From Albugo candida (lineage: Eukaryota; Oomycota; Peronosporomycetes; Albuginales), in assembly GCA_040437565.1 (NCBI GenBank), contig JBDOQK010000071.1, positions 62,001 through 126,000 on the forward strand: a stretch of 64,000 bases of DNA, written 5' to 3'. Shown one piece after another: positions 58,341 through 64,000 of the stretch. Position numbers and translations under genes: made by a program. Each line of letters begins with the position of its first letter. Position 1 is the stretch's first letter. Under the pieces are notes generated by a model. That model saw only the letters and a list, made by a program, of their open reading frames with translations, was not told where the DNA came from and made no database searches.

Positions 58341-60419
58341 TTATTGTCCAAATCTAAGTACAACCACATTAAATAAATGCTCGTCTATAATAACAGACAA
58401 CATACATTCTCGAAGATGAAAGATCGTTTGCTCCTGATGACGCAGTTTTTGCTCCAATGCGCCTAACGCCTTTGCAGTGTCGTTATTGGTGCTCTCTTCC
58501 TTCAGCGCTTCAAATTGACGCAATAACGCGTGCACCTGTGGCTTAATGCCGTCGCGACGTCGAAGATACTGCTGTTTGGTGTGCTGTAAACACTGTTTAG
58601 TTTGCTGATGCGTCTCTTTCATATCATCCAATTTCTCGAAAGCATTCATGTCCGACGTCATCGTGTCCATCTTCTCGTGCAAATGAGTAAGCTCTAATGC
58701 AATTTTGGAATCCAACGCATTTATTTTGTCCAATTCTTGCCGACGTTTATCCAGCTCAGAAGTAAGACGCTGTTTGGTGCTTACGGAAGATTCCAATTGA
58801 CGTTCTTTGAACGTGACGTCGTTCTTCAATTCTTCCAAATTGCTTGCGTTTGCATTCGACAGAACTTTCTCTTCGTTACTGAGACTATTGGATATATGTT
58901 CAAGTAATTTGACAATCAGATTTTGTGACTCAGATTGTGCGCTCAGATCTGATTCTTTCTTTGCATCGAAAGCGTCCATAAAACTTGTCATTTCTTTGTC
59001 TCGTTGGAAGAGCATCTCATACTTTTGTGATGGATCACCGTTTCCAGTCCGCTCTTGAAGATCTGCTTCCATCTCGTTACACGACTTTGCAAGCTCTTGA
59101 TTTTCCTGTGAGGCGTTTTGAACCTCTACTTCCAAAGCCTCCAATCGAGTCTTATCCTGCTTCACTTTGAGTAAGAGCATCGCTCGCGCTTCATTGGGAT
59201 CCATCGATACNNNNNNNNNNNNNNNNNNNNNNNNNNNNNNNNNNNNNNNNNNNNNNNNNNNNNNNNNNNNNNNNNNNNNNNNNNNNNNNNNNNNNNNNNN
59301 NNNNNNNNNNGATGGATCACCGTTTCCAGTCCGCTCTTGAAGATCTGCTTCCATCTCGTTACACGACTTTGCAAGCTCTTGATTTTCCTGTGAGGCGTTT
59401 TGAACCTCTACTTCCAAAGCCTCCAATCGAGTCTTATCCTGCTTCACTTTGAGTAAGAGCATCGCTCGCGCTTCATTGGGATCCATCGATACAGTCTTCG
59501 CCTCTTCGTCCAATTCCTTCCTTTCAATTTCAAGCTTCCGCAACTGATTCTCTAACTTCTCAAAGTCGTCTCTATACGTATCATTTCCCAGTTCTGATTC
59601 CTTTTTCTGGACAACACTCATCAGCTGTTCGAGCTCTTTGGTCCTTAGTTCGATACCGGTCTCAGTCTCGCGATGTTCTGCGAGCAATTCTTTGTATCGT
59701 GCGAGCTTCTGAGGTGCCAACTGATTGATTTTCTCTTCATGTTGTGCTTGGATACCACGAGTTTCTTGTTCCATTCGACGACCCATTTGCTCTTGCTCTT
59801 GTCGATGTAGGAAAATACGATCGATTTCTTCGGCTTCTTTCTTATTTCGGAGGGATAGTTGCTCTTTCACGTTGTACACGTCTGCTGGATCAGTTCCGCT
59901 GCGTAATTTATCCATGGCAAGGTTACAATCGGCGAGTTGGCCTTCAAGCTCGCGAACGGATCCAGATAGAATCTCATACTTGCGCTCGAGTTGCGCAAAT
60001 TGAACTTTATCTTTCGCATCTTGCTCTTTTTCAGTGTGGAGACGTTCAATTTCAGTGGTGATATCAGCAATTTTGGTGTGTAGTATGCCCATAAAGTAGG
60101 ATGCGTCTTGAACCTGTCGGCGAGGACCCGCTGTACCAATACGAATCCCCATCATACCTTGCTGCGTTACTGGTCGATCTGATACATTGACTTCTGTGTT
60201 CAGACTTAATCCGAAACCTGCTGTTTGCCCTGATGTAGATGGTACAGCCATACCCGTTCCGAGTCGGCCGGTTAGCGGGCGATTGGAACCACTTGCGGTT
60301 GGTACACGTTGACCTGTGCTAAGACGGGCAAGTGGAGCATTCTGTCGTGTTCCGGGTCGACCAAGATTAGCTCCTGTTTCTGGACGAATACCACTACCTG
60401 TGCCAGGTCGATCGGACAT
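58341..60419 (-). CDS. IFT74: Intraflagellar transport protein 74
   Basis: IFT-B core coiled-coil protein that with IFT81 carries tubulin into flagella. Single exon; removing the in-frame 282-bp gap duplication (59029-59310) leaves 598 residues, matching animal IFT74. The N-terminal 90 residues are basic and rich in Arg-Pro-Gly-Thr (RPGTGSGIRPETG, RPLTGRLGTG), as in the tubulin-binding N-terminus of the family. RQVQDASYFMGILHTKIADI marks the conserved start of the coil, and the rest is continuous heptad coiled coil. With CFAP96 this indicates a flagellated stage. Confidence 0.92.
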   Translation of the reverse strand: MSDRPGTGSGIRPETGANLGRPGTRQNAPLARLSTGQRVPTASGSNRPLTGRLGTGMAVPSTSGQTAGFGLSLNTEVNVSDRPVTQQGMMGIRIGTAGPRRQVQDASYFMGILHTKIADITTEIERLHTEKEQDAKDKVQFAQLERKYEILSGSVRELEGQLADCNLAMDKLRSGTDPADVYNVKEQLSLRNKKEAEEIDRIFLHRQEQEQMGRRMEQETRGIQAQHEEKINQLAPQKLARYKELLAEHRETETGIELRTKELEQLMSVVQKKESELGNDTYRDDFEKLENQLRKLEIERKELDEEAKTVSMDPNEARAMLLLKVKQDKTRLEALEVEVQNASQENQELAKSCNEMEADLQERTGNGDPXXXXXXXXXXXXXXXXXXXXXXXXXXXXXXXXXXVSMDPNEARAMLLLKVKQDKTRLEALEVEVQNASQENQELAKSCNEMEADLQERTGNGDPSQKYEMLFQRDKEMTSFMDAFDAKKESDLSAQSESQNLIVKLLEHISNSLSNEEKVLSNANASNLEELKNDVTFKERQLESSVSTKQRLTSELDKRRQELDKINALDSKIALELTHLHEKMDTMTSDMNAFEKLDDMKETHQQTKQCLQHTKQQYLRRRDGIKPQVHALLRQFEALKEESTNNDTAKALGALEQKLRHQEQTIFHLRECMLSVIIDEHLFNVVVLRFGQ
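59029..59492. repeat. Gap 59211-59310 with identical 182-bp flanks, inside IFT74
   Basis: 59029-59210 equals 59311-59492. The 282-bp insertion is in frame and lengthens the coil falsely. Confidence 0.92.
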
Positions 60420-60960
60420 TTGGAATGAGACTCGAGCAACCTTTCAAGATATAGCACTTGGCAAGATGCGATTGGTTGAAAGCGCATGATAAGAGGCATT
60501 GGTTGGATAATTTTCGACGTACGAGAGATTCATTTGATTTGTAGAAGATGGTACATACTATAAAGGAAGTGATTAAATAATTTNNNNNNNNNNNNNNNNN
60601 NNNNNNNNNNNNNNNNNNNNNNNNNNNNNNNNNNNNNNNNNNNNNNNNNNNNNNNNNNNNNNNNNNNNNNNNNNNNNNNNNNNATTTTTGAAATGAACAG
60701 GTCCCTCCCAAAGGGAGGATCAAGAAATTGGATCAAGCCGCCATGATAGGGGTCAAGTCCACGGTAATCTTTAGTAAAAGGCGAAAGATTAATTCGTGTT
60801 GAATTTAACCCGACGGAGATACTCTAATCTCCGTACTTTGGCAAACTACATAGTGGGTTACATCCCACACGGACAAAGCGCACTCACCGTGAGCACGCCC
60901 CACACAGTACCACACATCTACCGCCCTGTAATAGACAATAAACAATGCTCCCCTTTCATA
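60420..60960. promoter_or_regulatory. Divergent promoter IFT74/PHD-TAZ with assembly gap
   Basis: Contains two ATTGG boxes (60471 and 60498) 27 bp apart, within 85 bp of the IFT74 start. A 100-N gap follows (60584-60683); its flanks show no duplicate. CCTCCCAAAGGGAGG (near 60702) forms a perfect hairpin. In-frame ATGs at 60796 and 60961 precede the PHD-TAZ gene. No separate coding frame is supported. Confidence 0.5.
60584..60683. other. Gap without flanking duplicate
   Basis: 100 Ns between IFT74 and the PHD-TAZ gene. No shared flank is seen, so a real gap of unknown length. Confidence 0.85.
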
Positions 60961-62177
60961 ATGACAGAAACGTCAGAAACATACAATTGGCGCCTTCAAA
61001 CCGAAAATGACGTTCGATTACAGCAAATAAGTCAGTCAGTCAACATCCTCCTCCAAAAACTCAATGAAATCGGCACGTCTGGCGACATTACTTTGCCCAA
61101 AAAAGCTCCATTACGGCACTACCAGCAACCTGTGAACGACCAAAATATCAGCGATGAACGACATCATATCAACTACACAAGCTCTTCGAGCGAAGTCGAA
61201 GCGCATGAAATCGATCCGATGGATTATCTCAGCGATTTTGAGCCTGACGAGAGCGGGAAGAAGCATATTGCATCAGTAAATGAGGATGAAGACATGGAGC
61301 CCAAACACGATGCAATTGACACCGATAATCACTTGGAAAACGCTCAAGACGTCTCCGAAGCGGTAATAGATGCAGCTCGCACCCGTTATGCTTGAAATCA
61401 CATCCTCTTCCCGTAGGAAAAGGAATATGACGATGAAGAATGCCGAGTGTGTCATTTCGACGGGAACGAGTCTCAAATGCTTTTATGTGACAGCTGCGAT
61501 CAAGGTACCTCAATAGCGTGGTAATCCGTCACACACTAACTTCATTCTTAGCGTATCATTTGTATTGCTTACATCCTCCTCTCGATCAAATTCCTGATGG
61601 CGATTGGTTCTGTCCCAAATGCATCCAAGAAGCTCATCCTGGTCATCCACGAGTGCGTGTGTCTATAGAAGAAGACAGGCAGCCAGAGGAGATGCTTGTG
61701 GCCCCAAAGGAAGACAGGCAGCCAGAACAGATGCGTGTAGCCATGGAGGAAGAAAGGAAGCCACAAGAGATGCGTGTAGCCATGGAGGAAGACAGGAAGC
61801 CACAAGAGATGCGTGTGGACTCATCCCTCCCCACAGAGAACGCCGATAAAATCATACCACCGACGTCATTACTCGCTCCGACTGCAGATCAATTAGCGAA
61901 AGCGATTGAGAACGATATGGAAACATGCAATAATGTGCTCATTCACGCTTGTTCGTGTGAGCTAAACAACTGCGATCACGACGAGTTCGCTTCTGTATGC
62001 GTGTCAATGAAACTCTTTATGCAAAGTGCGTCATGGGCCTCACACAATTCGGATTGGATGAAATTGCAAATTGCCAATGCAACTGCAGCATTATTTGCAT
62101 ATCACTCGTTACATTGCGAAAATGCGGCGTGTCACGTACCGCTCTGTGCCGAATTACGTGAGGAAGAGTTCGTATAA
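60961..62177 (+). CDS. PHD finger and TAZ-like zinc finger protein
   Basis: Probable chromatin reader or co-regulator, about 371 residues. Three exons (60961-61362, 61417-61504, 61552-62177) with introns of 54 and 47 nt. The start is the ATG of MTETSETYNW; an upstream in-frame ATG at 60796 would add 55 residues. An acidic region (DYLSDFEPDE, NEDEDMEP) leads to a complete PHD finger split by the second intron: CRVCHFDGNE, LLCDSCDQAYHLYCLHPP and WFCPKCI. Four 13-residue tandem repeats follow, then a C-terminal Cys/His region with LFAYHSLHCENAACHVPLC and CVSMKLFMQSASWASH, like half of a CBP/p300 TAZ domain. No acetyltransferase or bromodomain is present. Confidence 0.8.
61671..61826 (+). repeat. 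Four 39-bp tandem repeats in the PHD-TAZ gene
   Basis: GAAGACAGGCAGCCAGA-type units begin at 61671, 61710, 61749 and 61788, exactly 39 bp apart, encoding 13-residue units of the form EDRQPEQMRVAME. Copies 3 and 4 are the most alike. The period is in frame, so copy-number change would not break the protein. Confidence 0.9.
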
Positions 62178-62493
62178 GTCACATACAAAACCTGTGATCT
62201 TTTATTATATATTTGTGACTTGAAGCTATTAATTATTGCGGGACGTCGACGGGTAAACCGCTACTTCAAACCCGCGGGTCAATACCCAAACCCATCACTG
62301 TCGGAACTTTAATGAGAATTATCGGATGCTCAAAATGGAGTCGTAGTGTCGCCAATACACTTGCAATTCGAACCAAAAAGGAATGCATCCATTGATCGTT
62401 GCGTTCCGTTTGTGTCGTACTCGAACCACTTTGAATACCTTTGCATTTTCGCGTCAAAAGCGAATAAATCTGATGGCATCGATGACATTTGCT
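62178..62493. other. Intergenic, no gene seen
   Basis: Convergent 3' flanks of the PHD-TAZ and subtilisin genes. Open frames extending from here into the subtilisin gene are antisense and have no features of their own. Confidence 0.4.
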
Positions 62494-64000
62494 CTACAGC
62501 ACAGTTTGTGAGATTGCTTCCTTCCTTCCATGCGACGAATGTGGTGAAGAGCGTTTCGCATCAAACGGAATCAATTGACGATGAGATGAACTTTCCACTT
62601 GACTCGCTTCGCTCTCCTTCCAATTTCTTCTGTGCGATACGTTTTCTCCACCGCATTCACTTTTTTGCATTCCAATGTCATTTCTATTGTTTGTCCGACT
62701 CGATACTGTACGTCGATCGCTTGTCGCTGTTGTCGCTATTGACTGAAGGTCTTCATCGATACCAAATGACGGGGTTTTGACTCCGATTGCGTGCAAGCTC
62801 ACGAGTTTATCTCTTCTCTTCTGAACACGTCCGACACCTAATGCGACGAGAAGAACAAGTGCTAAGGAACCAGTGATCGCAGTGATGAAAATCCACGATC
62901 GCCATAAGCGATGATTCGGATCATTGTCGTGTTCTCGGATTACCGATCCAATGACGCTGGAAGAAGCCACAAAGGCGAATGCTTGTGAGTCTGCGAGAAG
63001 GATGCTATGGCCATAAATGATCGCTTCGACGAGAATGTCTCCAGCATCATTCACAAACGCGATATTGTCGGGCTTGTCATCTCGAAAGGATGATAAACTT
63101 GCCGCTTTAGTCTCTGCTGTACGAGCGGCACGAAGTAATTGCGTGTAGGCGACTTGAACCATTTCAACGTTGTTCTTCCGATCGCGTTTTGTTCCCGACT
63201 CGACTGTGACCGGATAGAATTCTTCATCACTTCCACGGATACGAACACTCAAATCTAAATCATGTTGAAGTTGAGTTTGAGCGTGGAGTGAGCCTGGAGG
63301 ATCCGTCCATGCGATCGTCACACGAAGGTCGATATTTTTCGGAGCCATAAATGCAATGCTCACACTTTGCTGATGTGCGACGCGAGGTTCACTACCTTCC
63401 GTGCTGTTGGGTAGGAAATACACTGGCAGCGTTGTGACGTTTCTCATTGCCTCTTCGTGACGCATTATCGATGTGTTGATGAACGCAAACGTCGCGATGT
63501 TGGACAGCTTTGGTTTTCCATAGCCTTGATATACGTCGGGGAAGGATAAAGGCCACGATTTCCGTTCGGTGCCAGCACATGTAAAGGTCCCGGTGTGTGG
63601 TAAAGGTGCCATTCGAAGCGCTAATGACTCGCTACTGTGAATGATGAGTGCTTTCAGCAGTGCTGATGGGATCTTGTCCATTTTGTAAGCATAATCTCTT
63701 TGTCCATTCTTCCACCATCCGTCTCGTAACCATTCATACAAAAGCACCGCCATTCCAGTGACAGCAGGTGTCGCTTGAGACGTTCCCTGTAAAGAGCAGA
63801 TTTCCTTGCTTTTCTTGACAGAACCGCTGGGTTCAGATTGACTTGAAGTAACGAGCATTCCGGGGGCGACAACGTCAGGCTTTAGTCGTCCATCGGTTGT
63901 CGGTCCAGCAGAAGAAAAGTAGGCAACTGTGCGTTCATTGAAGAGACTCGGGCAATGGAAATTGTGGAATGTGTCGGCAGTGTTCAAAGACGCGCCAACG
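62494..64000 (-). CDS. Subtilisin-like serine protease, membrane-anchored (N-terminus beyond window)
   Basis: C-terminal about 500 residues of an S8 protease; the frame stays open to the window edge (VGASLNT precedes MNTADTF), so Asp and His of the triad lie outside. Present: FSSAGPTTDGRLKPDVVAPG, then GTSQATPAVTGMAVLLYEWL with the catalytic Ser (Gln replaces the common Met after GTS). A beta-rich C-terminal domain with VTIAWTDPPG follows, then a membrane helix (IFITAITGSLALVLLVALGV) and a basic and Ser-rich cytosolic tail ending ISQTVL. Probably a type I surface or vacuolar protease. Confidence 0.88.
   Translation of the reverse strand, partial: VGASLNTADTFHNFHCPSLFNERTVAYFSSAGPTTDGRLKPDVVAPGMLVTSSQSEPSGSVKKSKEICSLQGTSQATPAVTGMAVLLYEWLRDGWWKNGQRDYAYKMDKIPSALLKALIIHSSESLALRMAPLPHTGTFTCAGTERKSWPLSFPDVYQGYGKPKLSNIATFAFINTSIMRHEEAMRNVTTLPVYFLPNSTEGSEPRVAHQQSVSIAFMAPKNIDLRVTIAWTDPPGSLHAQTQLQHDLDLSVRIRGSDEEFYPVTVESGTKRDRKNNVEMVQVAYTQLLRAARTAETKAASLSSFRDDKPDNIAFVNDAGDILVEAIIYGHSILLADSQAFAFVASSSVIGSVIREHDNDPNHRLWRSWIFITAITGSLALVLLVALGVGRVQKRRDKLVSLHAIGVKTPSFGIDEDLQSIATTATSDRRTVSSRTNNRNDIGMQKSECGGENVSHRRNWKESEASQVESSSHRQLIPFDAKRSSPHSSHGRKEAISQTVL

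Noticed and set aside
1-64000. CRISPR arrays, bacterial operons, prophage or rRNA genes
   Set aside because: No regularly spaced repeats, no ribosome-binding sites or polycistronic layout, and no rRNA-like conserved sequence; the genes are eukaryotic with spliceosomal introns.

Overview
The window is nuclear DNA from a eukaryotic microbe with compact, gene-dense chromosomes. Thirty-five protein-coding genes lie on both strands. Most intergenic spaces are under 700 bp, and the introns I reconstructed are nearly all 46-68 nt with GT-AG ends. Two genes belong to flagellar machinery (IFT74, CFAP96), so the organism makes a motile flagellated stage. A PH-ankyrin-AGC kinase, a TRP-like membrane protein, a papain-type protease, a membrane-anchored subtilisin and the short-intron style fit a stramenopile, most likely an oomycete of the Albugo type. 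That taxonomic guess is inference. No prokaryotic, viral or clear transposon gene was recognised.

Layout: 0.4-8.5 kb holds mitochondrial and lipid genes (Mn-SOD, TIM21, a cupin-like unknown, CPT1, MYG1). 9-16.5 kb holds the PH-ANK-AGC kinase, a BAP31-like ER protein, the ribosome-biogenesis factor MAK21/NOC1 and a cysteine protease. 17.7-21.3 kb is a DUSP/Tudor-like ubiquitin hydrolase, followed by about 3 kb with no supported gene. 24.4-30 kb holds NSUN6, mevalonate diphosphate decarboxylase, a B12D-like protein and ribosomal protein L11. 30.5-39.2 kb holds the ER chaperone HYOU1, PABPN1, STRAP and a TRAF-zinc-finger nucleotidyltransferase. 39.9-48.8 kb holds XPD, mitochondrial HSP70, CFAP96, RFC2, HSBP1 and a small membrane protein. 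49-58 kb holds DMAP1, a TRP-like protein, a lysophospholipid acyltransferase, a small membrane protein and THOC6. 58.3-64 kb holds IFT74, a PHD-TAZ protein and a truncated subtilisin.

Many genes here are split by introns and were rebuilt by hand: SOD, TIM21, MYG1, the kinase, BAP31-like, USP, NSUN6, MVD, RPL11, STRAP, CFAP96, HSBP1, DMAP1, the acyltransferase, THOC6 and the PHD-TAZ protein. In most cases summed exon lengths are exact multiples of three and the joined products match their families across each junction. The genes are mostly housekeeping and show no operon-like logic, but divergent pairs share short promoters.

The assembly has eighteen 100-N gaps. Fifteen are flanked by identical direct copies of 18-464 bp and one (21.5 kb) by near-identical copies. 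This is the signature of unmerged overlapping contigs, and collapsing them restores reading frames in USP, HYOU1 and STRAP. The most interesting biology is an apparent AT-AC (U12-type) intron in HSBP1, an unusually long and strongly structured intron in RPL11 that may carry an H/ACA-type RNA, and several unusual domain combinations.
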